From contig CM038047.1 of the NCBI GenBank assembly GCA_021397845.1, positions 124,230,112 to 124,294,111 of the forward strand: a stretch of DNA of 64,000 bases, in the 5' to 3' direction. A program made the position numbers and the translations under genes. Shown here one piece after another: positions 1 through 11,541 of the stretch. The first letter of the stretch is position 1. Every line of letters begins with the position of its first letter. The notes beneath the pieces were generated by a model, which searched no databases, had not been told where the DNA came from, and saw only the letters and a list, made by a program, of their open reading frames with translations. The stretch is from Areca catechu (taxonomy: Eukaryota > Streptophyta > Magnoliopsida > Arecales > Arecaceae).

Positions 1-1003
1 GAAGACCAAACGGCATGCTGGGCATGCCGTGCCAGTCCCTGTGACGCCTCGCCTGTGGCCCGCCGCCAGCCGTCCATCGCTCTTCGTCCGCCGGCCTCGT
101 CCGTCGCCTGCTTCCCGGTCACTGGCCATGTGCTCCGTCCGGTGATCCATCCTCCGCACGGCCATGTGAAGAGTTTGCATGGATTCCAGAGCACCCCAAA
201 TTTCAGAGCATCTCACTTTCTGGAGTAGATCATCAAGTCGACATGATTCTTAGAGCAGATCAGCACCACTTTTGATGCAACACAAATTTTGATGTAATTT
301 ATTTTCTTTTTTTAGTTTTATTAGAGGCTAAGAAACTGAGGGTTTTGGTGTTTCTATATAAAGGCCCCCTCTCCCCCTGTAATAATCAAAGAGTGAGAGA
401 TTTGATATAGATTTTTGGGTTGGTTCCGGTTCTGGTTCTGGGCTGAGGCCCATTTTCCTTCGTTCCCTACTGTGTGCATTATGGGTTCGATGAGGGGTGT
501 GAGGCATTCCCTGCTGTGTGCATTATGGGTTCGATGAGCGCCCTAATTATCCCCTATCTCATCTTCTTTATCCCCTCGTGTCCTTCGAGAGTCATCCTAG
601 CGCATCTATGTGAGAGCCCTGGTATGTGCATTATGGGTTCGATGAGAGCTCAGGGTAGCTGGTGCTGTGAGCCTTTCTAGAGGGTAGCTTTATGCTCAGG
701 GTAGCTGGTGCTGTGATCCCTCGGGAGGATAGCTTTAGGCTTTGACCCCTGACTTTCTATGTACGTCCCTCACTAGAGTGAGTCTCAGGGCCATGAGTTC
801 CAGTTCTCGGTTCCCCATCTCCATCCTTCCTTCGCCATATCCACCCAGAAAGTTGAAAACAAAAGAGATCAGCTGTCTTAGGATTTTTGAGTCAGTATGC
901 CCTAGTCCCGAAAGGCTTCTTAGCCCTCCCACGGTCCTAGTTTGTTTAGTTGTTTCCCTATTTTCCAAATAACCAGGTTACATCGATTTTTCGTCCCGCA
1001 TCA
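1..1003 (+). mobile_element. LTR-L: right part of an LTR running off the left edge
   Basis: This is the 3' portion of a plus-oriented LTR. It has a TATA-like box (TATATAAAGG, about 353-362), then a short A/T-rich transcript-start region near 380-400, and it ends in ...CCGCATCA at 1003. Immediately after it, G1's LTR sequence resumes with AGTCG, the expected 5-bp target site; the partner copy lies outside the window. The motif TGTGCATTATGGGTTCGATGAG occurs three times (about 474, 517 and 623), and a related GTGTGAGGC motif occurs in the G3 and G4 LTRs, so this is probably a Ty3 LTR. The first 180 bp are GC-rich and contain a near-palindrome (ACGGCATGC-tg-GGCATGCCGT, about 10-30). Whether it is a solo LTR or the end of a full element cannot be decided here. 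Short ORFs at 474-1130 look like chance. Confidence 0.75.
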
Positions 1004-1680
1004 AGTCGTCGATGGAGATGGTGTGGAAGGGAGACACGGTGATATAGATGGGCCTCGAACACCTCGACATTTCACTTTTAATGAAGGAAGTGGTGGAGCC
1101 TCACGCTCCTCGATGTTGCGATTGCAATGAAGGCACGGTGGAGCCTCACGCTCCTCGACATTGCGGTTGCAACAAAGGCATGGAGAAGAAGAACAGTAAT
1201 TTTTTCATTGAAAGTTGATTCCCCTTCATACAGAGATCGAGCCTTATTTAAAGGCTTCAGATAGATATTTCTAGAGTAACCTAAAATGGGTTTACCCGCT
1301 AACTAATCCAAGGATTAGTTACAAAACATAACTAATCCTAAGAACGTGGCAGGGAGTTTGTTACAATGGGATTCCACGGGATTCTATACCCTTTTTTTAA
1401 TTGCCAAAAAATTGAAACAAAAGAGAAAATTCTGGAAGCTTCTAAATTTCTCCGAAACATGGGGTTCTGTTCTTCCATGACTTGAGTCGACTTGGATGCA
1501 GAGCATCCAGGCCGAGTCGGCTTGAAGAACAGCCTTCCTTCTTGCTTAGCAGGATACTTGGGTCGATTCGGATGGTACTCGAGTCGACTCGATGGGCAAA
1601 ACTTTTTTTCTTCCTATTCTTCTTGTTATGTGATCCATATTGGTTCTTGAGGCTTGGTCTTGGTCTTGGTGTCCCGACCA
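1004..1680 (-). repeat. G1 3' LTR, fragment
   Basis: This part aligns with 15550-16223 of the G1 5' LTR: both contain the stretch beginning AAGAAGAACAGTAATTTTTTC, the TTATTTAAAGG word and the end GGTGTCCCGACCA/GGTGTCCCCACCA. Read in element orientation the LTR starts TGGTCGGGACACC. The remainder lies to the left of LTR-L, outside the window. Confidence 0.85.
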
Positions 1681-2520
1681 TTTCTCCTAGGGTGGGAAGA
1701 ACTCAACCCCGTTGGGTAAGGGTCTATTCAGCTTTGATACTCTTCCAAGAGATCCGGATCAATGCATTGCAGGTCCTTTCTGGTAATCCATGAGTCCTCT
1801 GATTCAAGACGACCTTGCCATCTTACCAGCTAGCACTGATAGCTATTCCGTTGGGTACTGACAGCTTGATCATCCAGGATTCGCTCGATCTTTTCTCTTC
1901 GCTCAGGCCATTTTTGTGGGCACTCCATGGTAGGTTCTCTCTCAAGTAAAGGGTCAAGCCCGAATGCCTCACTAGGAATTACTGTCGATTCCCTGTACTT
2001 AGTTAGATTAGAAATATTGAAAGTGGAGCTAATGCCTAAATCAAGGGGTAACTCGAGCACATAGGCATTGGGTCAGATTTTCTTAATAATTTTATAGGGT
2101 CCAGCACTTTGGGAATGTAGTTTCTTCATAGTCCCAGGTAAAAACTATTCAAGTCTGAGTCTTATCATGACAAAATCCCCTACAAAAAATTCTTTGAAAT
2201 ATTTTCTAGAATCAGCTTGTCTTTTATAAGCATCGTTACTCATTCTGATCTTTTGGGTGATCTCCTTATGCAAATTTCTAATATGCTGTGCAAAAGATTC
2301 AGCTGACTCGGACACTCTAGCATGCAATGGCAGGGGAATCAGATCAAGTGGTTTATTGGGTTGGTACCCATGGACAATCTCGAAAGGGCTCTTACCGGTG
2401 GTACTATTAACATAACTATTGTAGGCAAACTTGGCTTTAGGTAACAGCAGATCCCAATTCTTAATGTTCTCGCCTACAAGGCACCTAAGCAAGTTTCCAT
2501 GGCTTTGGTTCACTACTTCA
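1681..2520 (-). pseudogene. G1 integrase C-terminal part (GPY/F) and chromodomain
   Basis: The minus strand of 2513-2145 encodes the end of the integrase core and its C-terminal region (KFAYNSYVNSTTGKSPFEIV at its centre, then GDFVMIRLRLE, the start of the GPY/F module). Downstream (2060 to about 1740) follows the LELPLDLGISSTFNI segment and a chromodomain with KIERILDDQAVSTQR and, in the same frame past a stop, LVRWQGRLESEDSWIT. Chromodomains of this type are thought to tether the preintegration complex to modified histones. A purine-rich tract at 1681-1692 (CCCTAGGAGAAA on the minus strand) touches the LTR and is the likely polypurine tract. Stops near 1835 and 2145 and a frame change break the reading frame. 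Confidence 0.85.
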
Positions 2521-3366
2521 GTCTGGCCATCGATTTGTGGGTGATAGGAGTAGAAAATTTTAACTTAGTCCCTAACATATTCCAGAGGGTCTTCCAAAAA
2601 TAACTGATGAATCTTACATCTCTATCAGACACAATCATTTTAGGTAGGCCATGTAACCGAACTATCTCATCTAGGAAAAGTTTAGCTACTTTAGAAGCAT
2701 CATAAGTCTAACTACATGGTAGGAAATAGGCCATTTTGGAAAACCTATCAACCACAACAAAATCCATACTTAAATCTTGCCAAGAACAATCAGGAATGGG
2801 CAAAGGGGTATACAAGCCAGTGTTCTATTTTAGCTGTTTGGCAACAGCGCAGGTTCTATACCTAGCTACGATCTGGGCTACATCCCTTTTCAAACTTGGC
2901 CAAAAGAAATGCTCTTCAATAGCTAAGATGGTTTTATTCCTACCAAAATGTCCTGCTAATCCTCCCGCATGGGTCTCCCAGACTAAAAACTCTCTCAAAG
3001 AAGTTCTTGGGATACACAACTTACTTTCCTTGAACAGATAACCATCTAACAGGGTATAATGGATGTATTCTCTAGAAGGTCCTATACTCAAAGCTTGGTG
3101 AATCTTCTTGAAATCGGGACAAGTATCGTACTGCTCTTTGATTTGGTCAAACCCTACAACCTCAGTTTTAGCGGTACTCAGAAGCAAGGATCGTCTGCTA
3201 AGGGCATCGGCTATCTTGTTTTCAGTTCTGGCTTGATGTTTCAGTACAAAGGTATAAGCCTGAATATACTCTATCCACTTAGCATGTCTAGGGTTTAACT
3301 TTTTTTGAGAATTCAGGTATCTCAATACCTCATGGTCAAAGTATAGCACAAACTCGTGTGGCAATA
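2521..3366 (-). pseudogene. G1 RNase H end and integrase zinc-binding domain
   Basis: After S1, the minus strand resumes RNase H at PHEFVLYFDHEVLRYLNSQ and ends it with KIADALSRR. It then enters the integrase HHCC domain (THAGGLAGHFGRNKTI ... VARYRTCAVAKQLK, about 3000-2825). The first cysteine of the expected CxxC is tyrosine here, so zinc binding is probably lost. The stretch 2820-2520 matches the integrase catalytic core only in pieces, with several stops. Strand, order and spacing fit one decayed polyprotein continuous with 4650-5942. Confidence 0.85.
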
Positions 3367-3371
3367 GGTAG

Positions 3372-4641
3372 TGTTGCCGCCAAGATCATCGTGGCCTGTA
3401 GCTGCTATCAAGGTTGGATCGTGCCACTTGATGCTCCTGGGCGATCCCGTTCTACTGGACCTGCAAAAAATAGGGTTAGTGACCCGGGCCGAGGATTCCG
3501 GTGGGGGCACTCTGACGATCAAGTCAGTGACGATCCAGGGGAACAAATCCTCTTGGTCGAGCCCCTCTTGATGGACTCCATGCTAGGAGGAGTGAATGGT
3601 GTGAGAGTGGGGTGTAAGTGTGTCGAGAGGATGGTGGCTGAACCAGAGGGATTCTCTGTGTGGCCTTTCCTCCTTCACTTGCTTGGATCTTATGGTGTGT
3701 TGCTCTGTGGCCGAGCTCGCACTTGTGTTTGCACTTGCATACCTCTCCCCCCTTTAGGGGTGCTGAATGTTCTTTATAGTCTAGGTGACCATTGAGCACC
3801 TGTCTTGGGACCTTCGCTGGGCTGTCAAGCATGTTAGACAGTGTTCCAAGCCATGGACGGGACGTCTTTCCCAATTTGTGATAAGGGAAGCTGTTATGTG
3901 TTCTAACATTCCTTCTGGTTGCCCCATTTCGGGAAGCCTAGCAGTGCCTCGATTGGAAGGTCACCACCCCCGAGATTCAAATCTTTTAGTTGACTTTCTA
4001 TTCTAGGTGGTTCAAGTGGTTGGTGAAGAGCATGGTGCCTCGATCAGAGGGCTTCTCCCTTTTCTGGTGTAAGTAACGGCCATGGGTAGTTATTATGGCC
4101 TGGTGGGTATCTCACTGCGATCCTCAGGTGGCTCGTTGGCATCCTAGGATGATGGCGCTGTCTCCCTGCTTGCCGGTACCTTTGCCCAAGCTAGGGGGCG
4201 AGCTTGAGAGGCAGGGCTCGACTCCGTGGGGCTCAGCCTCGATATGGCTCCACTTGGCAGAGGAGGGCTGAGCTTGACTCCGGACTAGCTGAGCTCGACT
4301 TCGGGCAAGAACGACCAAACGAAGGAGGGCAGAGAGCGGCCCCGGCCCAGTGGACCCGACCTCGGAGAGGCTCCACGTGGTGGAGGAGGGCAGAGCTCAA
4401 CTCTAGACCACGAGGCTCGATCTCGAGGGGTTCGATCTATGGGATGCCGCTCAGCTTTGGCCTAAGCATCCCGAGCTCACGGGCTCGACTCAATGAAGGA
4501 TGGAGCTCGGGCTCGATGGGCTGCCCCATTGTTTTGAGGGAGCTCAGCCCAGCGAAGGAGTCCGAGTAAAGTATCTATCATGATGGCTTTTTCTGACGTG
4601 GCGTCTGACAGCTACTCCATGTCAGCGATCGTGCCACATCA
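3372..4641. mobile_element. S1: solo LTR in G1 RNase H
   Basis: A 1270-bp insertion starts TGTTGCCGCCAAGATC and ends GTGCCACATCA (TG...CA). It is flanked by GGTAG (3367-3371) and AGTAG (4642-4646), a 5-bp target duplication with one change. Removing it and one flank restores the RNase H reading frame (RHY joined to LLPHEF), which fixes both ends. The same family recurs as S2 at 56565-59023, with matching first 200 bases and the same last 20 or so. There are no terminal inverted repeats and no coding domains. The part near 4190-4540 is rich in GAGCTCGACT-type repeats. The parent family was not recognised. Confidence 0.85.
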
Positions 4642-4649
4642 AGTAGTGT

Positions 4650-5942
4650 CTCTAATACTTCAGTGCTTGTGCTAAGGCATAGAACTCCTTATCATAGGTC
4701 GAATACCTAAGCTTAGCCTCATTTAATTTTTCACTGAAAAAGACTACCGGGTGGTTCTCTTGGCTTAGGACTCCTCCTATTCCTACACCTGAGGCATCGC
4801 AAGCACCTCGAACACTTTGAGAAAGTTGGGCAATCTCAGAATGGGTGCTTGGGTCATCTTTTTCGTAAGTTCTAGGAAGGCTTTGTCGGCAGCTTTGGTC
4901 CACTCAAAGGCTCCCTTCCTAATATAGTCGATGATGGGTGAGACAATGGTGCTAAAATCCCGAATAAATTGCCTATAGAAAGTGGCTAAACAATGAAAAC
5001 TATGGACATCAGAAATAGTAGTGGGTACTGGCCACTCAACTATCAACTTAATCTTTTCTGGATCAGCTGATACTCCTTCGAGGGTCATGACAAATCCTTG
5101 GAAGATGACTCTATAGGTCAAGAACTCACATTTCCCTAGATTGGCATGAAGACTATCATTCCTAAGGGCCATAAAAACTTGTCTAAGGTGGTTTAAGTGG
5201 TCCTCCTTGGTTCTACTATAAATTAGAATGTCATCAAAATAGACTACCACAAACTTTCCTATGAACATCCTAAGGACTTGGGTCATAATCCTCATGAAAG
5301 TACTGGGTGCATTGGACAAGCCAAAAGGCATTACTACCTACTCGTACAAACCATCCTTAGTCTTAAAGGCTGTTTTCCACTCATTCCCGGGTCTGATTCT
5401 AACCTGATGGTAGCCACTCTTAAGGTCAATTTTGGAAAAGATGGTGGCTCCTGCCATCATGTCTAACATGTCATCTAGGCAGGGTATGGGGAATCTATAC
5501 TTGATGGTGATCTTATTTATGGCACGGCTATCCACACACATCCGCCATGTGCCATCTTTTTTAGGTGTCAAAAGGGCTGGGACGGTGCAAGGACTTAAGC
5601 TTTCCCTAATGAAACCTTTCCTCAACAGCTCACTAACTTGCTTTTGTAACTCTTGGTGCTCATTGGGTTCATCTAGTAATGGGGCAAGTTAGGCAGGGTG
5701 GATCCTGGGACAAGGTCTATGGCATGCTGGATGTCCCTAGGTGGTAGAAGTTGGTCAGGCAGATCATCCTGAAAAACATCTCGGAATTCCTCCAAAACTT
5801 CCATAACTTCCTGAGGGTGTTCTCCTATGGCTGGTTTCCTAATTTCCTTGGTGGTCAAAATCCAGATAGGTGATCCCTCAACAATTTCTCTCTTAAGATC
5901 TTTGGCACTAATCAAATGTAATATAGGTTTCTTTTCCTTCAA
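4650..5942 (-). pseudogene. G1 reverse transcriptase and start of RNase H
   Basis: The minus strand carries a Ty3-type RT. The N-terminal linker FQDDLPDQLLPPRDIQHAID (about 5780-5720) is followed by LTPKKDGTWRMCVDSRAIN and KIDLKSGYHQVRI, then MPFGLSNAPSTF and the active-site VVVYFDDILIYSRT (about 5245). RNase H begins with CDASGVGIGGVLSQ and has YSTYDKEFYAL, which supply its first Asp and the Glu. An in-frame TAG at about 5335 replaces the usual Trp in front of ..VMPFG. Another stop lies near 5672, and there is a frame change between 4783 and 4903. S1 cuts the gene just after ALKY. Without these lesions the catalytic motifs look conserved. Confidence 0.93.
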
Positions 5943-5962
5943 AGAGCTGGCTCCCTTCTTAT

Positions 5963-6475
5963 CTACTCCTTAGGGGGAACAGGGTTGACTACTATCTTCT
6001 TCCCTAAATTGTTAAATGCACAGGAATTGGTTTTACCAAATAGGGTAGCGTCATGATCATACAGCCAAGGTCTCCTTAATATAATGCTGCTTACCCCTAT
6101 GGGTAGCACATCACACCAAACTTTCTCCTTATAAGATTGCAACTGAATCAGGACTTGGCATCTAAGTTCGATGGGTGTTGAAGTGGTGTCAATCCAGGAT
6201 ACCTTATATGGGCTAGGATGGAGAATAGGTGTTAGCCCTAAGGTCTTGACAGAACTAGCAGAAATAGCATTTACATAGCTCCCACTATCTATGATGACTT
6301 TGCAAACCTTCTCCCCTATCTTGATAAAGATGTGTAGGATGTTGGTCCTACGCCAGTCCTCTTGCTCCTTAAATTGGGTTAGGATGCATCTAACAACTCC
6401 CATAAGGTCAGTGGGGTCACAACTCCCTTCATCTCCCTCATATTCTTCTGCTAGGTTTAAGCCTTCTTCATACAC
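5963..6475 (-). pseudogene. G1 aspartic protease
   Basis: This is the retropepsin-like region between the gag zinc knuckle and RT. The 170-codon stretch contains LHIFIKIGEKVCKVIIDSGS, with the catalytic DSG at about 6285, then VNAISASSVKTLGL and later IILRRPWLYDHDATLFG, both typical of Ty3 plant proteases. It would process the Gag-Pol polyprotein. It is in the same orientation as its neighbours; upstream it joins an acidic linker after the zinc knuckle. The stretch itself is open, but the stop at its end separates it from RT. Confidence 0.9.
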
Positions 6476-6544
6476 TTCCTCTTCACATTCATGGGTGTCA
6501 TCTAGGTTTCCTTCCTCTTCTAAGTCACCTATATGAAGGGACCT

Positions 6545-7598
6545 AGTGGGGCAGTTACTAAAGTAATGACCAGGCTGGTGACATCTAAAACAGGTGCCAG
6601 ATTTTCTGGGTACTTCTATAGATTTTTCTTTGTCATCTAGAGGTTGACTTAAGTTGGGTCAGGCTGGACTAGATAAGCTTGGCTCAGATTGACTCGGGTC
6701 AGGTCAGCCTTGGTCGGGTTAACTTGGATTTGGATGGCTTTGGTCAGGTCGACTTGGATTTGGACGGGCAGGGTAGGGTTGACTCGGGTAAGTCTGGGTG
6801 TTCTAGGGTACTGGCTCCTAGGAGTCCTATGAAACTGCTCAAAGTCCCTAGCTACTTGGTAAGCCTGTTCTAAATCCCGTACCTCTCTCAGATACAACTC
6901 TCTCTTCACATCATCATGCAGGCCAGATCTAAACCTTGATAAGATCACAGACTCGGACTCGTTTATCCCACATCTCATGGCTAACTCATCAAACTTAGCT
7001 ATTACTCGGTGACACTCTTATTTCCCTGAACCAGTCTATGCCATTGGTCTAAAAGTCATTGATGGTTTGACACAGGAAGGTATTTTTCCCTAAGCTTGGC
7101 TTTCAAATCTTCCCAGGTGCTTATGGGCTTCTGTCCTCTCTATCTAACTAACCTTTCCACACTATCCCAATACATCCTAGCTTGACAAATCAACCTAAGC
7201 TTGGCAAACTTAAATTTCCTACCTTCAATCATCTCGTACCACTCAAAGTATTGGTCCATCTCTTTCACCTAATTTAGGTATACCTTAGTGTCAAGGGTAC
7301 CGTCAAAGGTGGGTGCTTCTAGTCTGATACTCCTGAAGGCTCTTTCTTCTTGGTCAATGAAATCCTGATTGGGAGAAAGCGGGATCTCAAGTTCATGCTC
7401 AAATGGTGGCCTAGGGGTCTCCATGGAATCAAGTCTTGCCTCAAATTGGTTTAACCTATTATCTATATGAGTGGTCAATTGGGTAGACAATTGGGCAGAC
7501 ATTTGGGCAAAGTGTTCTGACATGGTCCTCAGCAGGGCTTCTTGCGGGTTGTCCATAGATGACTCAGGCTGATATGAGGTTCCTGCTCTAGTGGACAT
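6545..7598 (-). pseudogene. G1 gag with zinc knuckle
   Basis: The ATG at 7598 opens MSTRAGTSYQPES, followed by a heptad-like N-terminus (MSEHFAQMSAQLSTQLTTHI). The capsid region (retrotransposon gag family) is at about 7265-7040 and 6978-6800. One CCHC zinc knuckle (CFRCHQPGHYFSNC) is at about 6590-6550 on the minus strand. A degenerate low-complexity repeat of VDLTKAIQIQVNPTK type lies at 6650-6790. The product would form virus-like particles and bind genomic RNA. Stops occur near 7268, 7020 and 6985. G2 is inserted 10 bp upstream of the ATG. The same MSTR[AS]G start occurs in G2, which supports this start. Confidence 0.88.
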
Positions 7599-7608
7599 GA
7601 GTCAAGCA

Positions 7609-9065
7609 TGATGGGGAACTAATTTGCATGCAATTTTTTTTATATGTTTTATATGTGGGGTTGAGTGATTAATTCACAAATTTCAGATTAAAATAAGTCA
7701 TAGGGAATTTTATATGAATTTTAGAAGATCAGCATGCAGATTAGGACCTAGAAAAGTAGAAAAGAAGGATCGCCGGGGCTGAGAAGCCTCGGTTAGGGCA
7801 AGTTCTCCTACAATAAAACTACTGGAGGTAGAGGGGAGTACCTGACAACGTCTGTGAAGATCGCAGCAAAAGGGTCTCTCGTTCCTCGACGGATGCGGCC
7901 TGGAAAATCGAGCCAAAGACCCGTGGATACTCGGCTTTCTGCTCGGTGATCCGATTGAGGCTTGGTTGGAGTCGTTGGGTTCGTAGGAACTCGGGGACCT
8001 GCAAACGACCTATCAGGGGTTAGAAAGCTCACAAAGGAACAAGAAAACAAAGTAAAAATAGCAAGGGAAGGCTTCTTTTGGAGTGGGCGTCCAGGGATCT
8101 GGATGGTTTGTTGGCAGCAGGAAGATGATTGCAAACACCGGGAAGAAGAACTCTCACAAACCCCTTTATGCATACAGCAGGGTATCACACCACTCAATAG
8201 AAGAACTCAAGGTTTTCATTCATCAAAAATTCTCCTTCATACAAGAGGCTAGGGTCCCTTAAATAGACCCTTAACCTTGGGCTCCAAGTAAGGGTACATA
8301 AGTCTTTACATAAGAATCCTTTTCCCTCTCAAACCCTAGCTAGAAAATAAGGAAATATTAGGTAGAAAAATCCCTAAAAATTTTCTTGACTTGGTCAAGA
8401 CTCCAAGGATGCCTAGGGGGACGTGTTGGGCTTCTAGGAGCAGCAAAAGGCCGGCCCAAAGAGGCTCAGGTGCATGGGTTTGGGCCTCTGGAAGCTGGGG
8501 TGGCCTGGTAGCCAGGTAGCAGGATATTCCCTGGTATCTTGCTTCTTAGGGGCTTGGGCTTGGCACCTGGACTTGATTTCTTTTGGCTAGGATGCAGATG
8601 GACCTCTGGAATCATGGATGCCCTTATCTATGAATATACTTTGGCATCTGGAAGAGAATCTGGGCATCTGGAGGGCATATGCAAGAAATCAGGGTTTTCT
8701 GAATTTTCCTCCTGGGGTCTTCAAATCTTTAAGCTGGGTTGGACTTGTGTTATACTTCCATGTCTTCAATCTAGTTGGACTTGGTCTTCACTTGTATGAT
8801 ATAGTCTTGAGTCTTCAGTATGCTTGGACAGGACTCAAAAAATAAAATAAGCTCAACATGAGCTGACTAGCATTGGACTGAACTAGCTCAACATAAGCTG
8901 ACTAGTACAGAACTGAAATAACAACTCAAAAGACTCAAACAACAACTAAAAAAAAGGACTCAGATGGGCTAAGACCTTATTACAGATGGACTCATAAATT
9001 ATTGATCAATTCACAGAGGGTTGAGAAGCCTCTGCCTTATTCTGGTGCCTTTGGTGTCCGCACCA
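7609..9065 (-). repeat. G2 3' LTR
   Basis: This 1457-bp direct copy of 12420-13877 reads TGATGGGGAACTAATT at 7609 and GTCCGCACCA at 9065 on the plus strand. In element orientation the LTR starts TGGTGCGGACACC. The differences I see cluster in the first 120 bases and are otherwise scattered single changes. Short ORFs at 7808-8252 and 8539-8845 recur in the other LTR and are not genes. Confidence 0.93.
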
Positions 9066-9075
9066 ATTCTCCCGG

Positions 9076-9780
9076 GGTGGGAGGAACTCGACCCTGTCGA
9101 GTGAAGATCAGACTGGCTCACATATATCTTGAGAAGGTCTGGGTTGAGGCATTGCATGTCCTCTCGAGAAATCTATGAATCGTCTGACTCTGGCTGGCCT
9201 TGCCATCGGACCAGGAAGCATTGATAGTCACGGCCCCGGGTCGTGATGGCTTGATCGTCTAGGATACGCTCGATCCGTTCTCCTCTCTCAGGCCAATTTG
9301 TTAGTGGACACTCTGGGTTAGGGTCTCTCACAATGAAAAGGAATAGGTCCAAAGGCCTTACTAGGTATCGCTGCCAGTTCCCTATACTCAACCAGGTCTA
9401 TAATATTGAAGGTAGAACTAATGCCCAAATCCAAAGGCAAGTCTAACACCTAGGCATTTGATCCAACCTTCTCTATCACTTTAAAAGGTCCGGCTCTGCG
9501 AGCATGAAGCTTCTTTTAGGCCTAAGCCTAACCAAGATAGAATCCACTACATCAAATTCTTTGATCCTTCTTCGGGAATTAGCCAGTTTATTTAAAATTA
9601 GTGTAGGTGGTGAACATGCTGTGCACATGCAGACTCCTAACAAAATGATGCAAAGGACTCAAACTAACACCTAACAGACTCGACTATGCATTCCTATCGA
9701 AGGAAATTTTATTGAACTCTTTGGATCTAAACCTAATAGATTATAGGTTCTCTAGGTTTGATCCTAGCTTGACATGCACA
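9076..9780 (-). pseudogene. G2 integrase GPY/F tail and chromodomain remnant
   Basis: The minus strand of about 9580-9400 encodes IKEFDVVDSILVRLRPKRSF and LDLPLDLGISSTFNI, the GPY/F tail of chromovirus integrase. At 9290-9150 a chromodomain follows: IERILDDQAITTRGRDYQC then FLVRWQGQPESDDS and, past a stop, ISREDMQC. It closely parallels the G1 chromodomain at 1740-1920. A frame change lies around 9340, between these two parts. About 200 bp at 9580-9780 has no clear coding match. The chromodomain survives even though the catalytic pol region is gone. Confidence 0.82.
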
Positions 9781-11541
9781 TCAAAATTTACAGTGAACTC
9801 CTAGCAAATTCCAAAGAGTATGCCAGAAGTAAGATGCAAACCTAACATGCGTGATGAATGCATGCAGTATGCTAATCTCAGCTAAATGCAATCTAATGAT
9901 CCTAGAAATGCTGGAGGTGTCAGGAAAGGGTAGAAAATAGGAAGTGGGTTTAGAAGTAGTTTGGTAGGGTAGGGAAAAAGGTTCAAGGTTAGTTGGATAA
10001 AGTTCAATAAAAGAAGGCATGTCAGGGACTAATCCTAGACTAATGAGGCTAATCTTACGAGATTGTGGAATTTCTATGGGCATGAAAAGGTCCATGCTAT
10101 GGAAGGATGGGTCAACAATTTCTGGGAAGAGATCTTCAATAGGAATGGCAAGAAGGGATTCATCCTGGGGGCAATGGGTTAAGTAAGCCAAATCCTGAAT
10201 AAAGTCTTCTTGTTCATGCAATTTAGGAATAGGCTCTACAATTAGATCCTTTTCTAGAGTTTCCTCAGGTAAAATCCTAGTATCATAGTTCTCTTCCTCT
10301 AATTGTTCTTCCACTATAGCTTTAGGTTGGATGTGGTCAAGGTCAACTAGCTCTAGGGTGGTTTCTACCTGGGTATTTACTGGGTCAGCTAATTCTAGGT
10401 CTACTAAAGGTGTCTCCTCTTCTCCTTCATACTCATCCACTAAGTTTGCATCAGCTTCATACACTTCCGCGTTAATGTAAGCCTTGTCAATCTCAGGAAT
10501 GGTTGGAGAAGGTCGGCTAGGAAAAAATTGGCTAGGTCCTGGTTTCTGATTATGGACACTAATCCTAGTAGGTTCAAGTTGTCTGAAGGGTAGTGGCTTA
10601 CTACTGGGCTCATATTTAGGGGTGCTAATCCTATGGGGTTCAAGTTGACTAAGGGAAACCTGACTAGTACTAGGCTGATACTTAGGGGTTATGGGTTCTC
10701 TGGGCTCATAGGACAAGGGTGCAGATCTATGGGTCATGGGATTATAGGATCTGGGGTCATAGGAATTTGGGTCAGTTCTATGGTCAGGTTCTAAGGATGG
10801 ATCATGGTATGGAGTCCTCTTAAGGTTGGGCTCTCTATATGGGTCAGGATATTGGGTCCTCCTAGGGTTGGACTCCCTATATGGGTCAGAATACTGGGTT
10901 CTCCTAGGGTTGGACTCCCTATATGGGTCAAAGTATTGGGTTCTCCTAGGGTTGGGCTCCCTATATGGGTTAGAGTATTGGGTTCTCCTAGGATTGGACT
11001 CCCTATATGGGTCAGAGTATTGGGTTCTCCTGGGTTCAGTATCATAATAATGGTCACGGTAAGGGGTTCTTCTAGGTTCAGTATCATAATAAGGGTCATG
11101 GTAAGGGGTTCTTCTAGGTTCAGTATTATTGTATGGGTCAGGCTGAGGGGCTCTCATAGGTTCAATCTCTCGGTATGGATCAGGGTTTGGGGTCCTCCTA
11201 GGTTGAGGATTGTAGTACGGGTCAGAATAAGGGGATCTCCTAGGTTCGACCTCATGGTATAGATCAGGGTTTGGGGTTCTCCTAGGTTGAGGGGACTCAG
11301 GATCTGGCTCAGATTGTGACCCATGGGTTCTTGCTATGGTCCCTACACGGCCTCCTAACTGGTCAAACCTTTTGGCAAGATGGTCAATTCTATTGTTGGT
11401 TTGGGTACCAGACTGAGTTAACTGGGTAGTCATCTGGGCCATTTGATCAGCTAGGGCTTTTATTTAGGCTTGTAAGTTTTCCATGGGTTCAGACATTTGT
11501 GAAGGAGGTGGGTGATATGAAACTCCTGATCTAGTGCTCAT
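9781..11541 (-). CDS. G2 gag-like ORF: proline-rich repeats fused to distal integrase
   Basis: The longest open frame of the window runs 11442-9781 (553 codons). The ancestral start is probably the ATG at 11541 (MSTRSGVSYHPPPS, as in G1 gag), with an in-frame TAA at 11464-11466. Order: Gln/Thr-rich N-terminus (MAQMTTQLTQSGTQTNNRID), about 12 tandem 14-residue repeats (type RRTQYSDPYRESNP, about 11290-10795), a Pro/Ser region, a long acidic linker (about 10480-10150), and finally FLPFPDTSSISRIIRLHLAE ... VRFASYFWHTLWNLLGVHCKF. That last part matches the second half of the Ty3 integrase core from the ..HFIP..T..A..IA.L segment onward. Capsid, zinc knuckle, protease, RT and RNase H are missing. 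G3 has the same fusion. Whether the protein is made is unknown. Confidence 0.75.
10795..11290 (-). repeat. 42-bp coding tandem repeat in the G2 ORF
   Basis: About 12 in-frame copies of a 42-bp unit encode variants of RRTPYHDPYYDTEP and RRTQYSDPYRESNP. The five copies at about 10830-11040 are the most alike, which suggests recent local amplification. The repeat also makes long spurious plus-strand ORFs. Confidence 0.9.

Noticed and set aside
4204..4569. 121-codon ORF in S1
   Set aside because: Arises from GAGCTCGACT-type repeats inside the LTR; not conserved in S2.
3372..4641. S1 and S2 as DNA transposons or MITEs
   Set aside because: The two ends are not inverted repeats; TG...CA ends with 5-bp duplications fit an LTR better.
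10804..11262. Plus-strand ORF of 152 codons with a VGLPIWVRVLGSPR repeat
   Set aside because: It is the antisense of the 42-bp coding repeat of the G2 ORF; a multiple-of-three repeat keeps several frames open.
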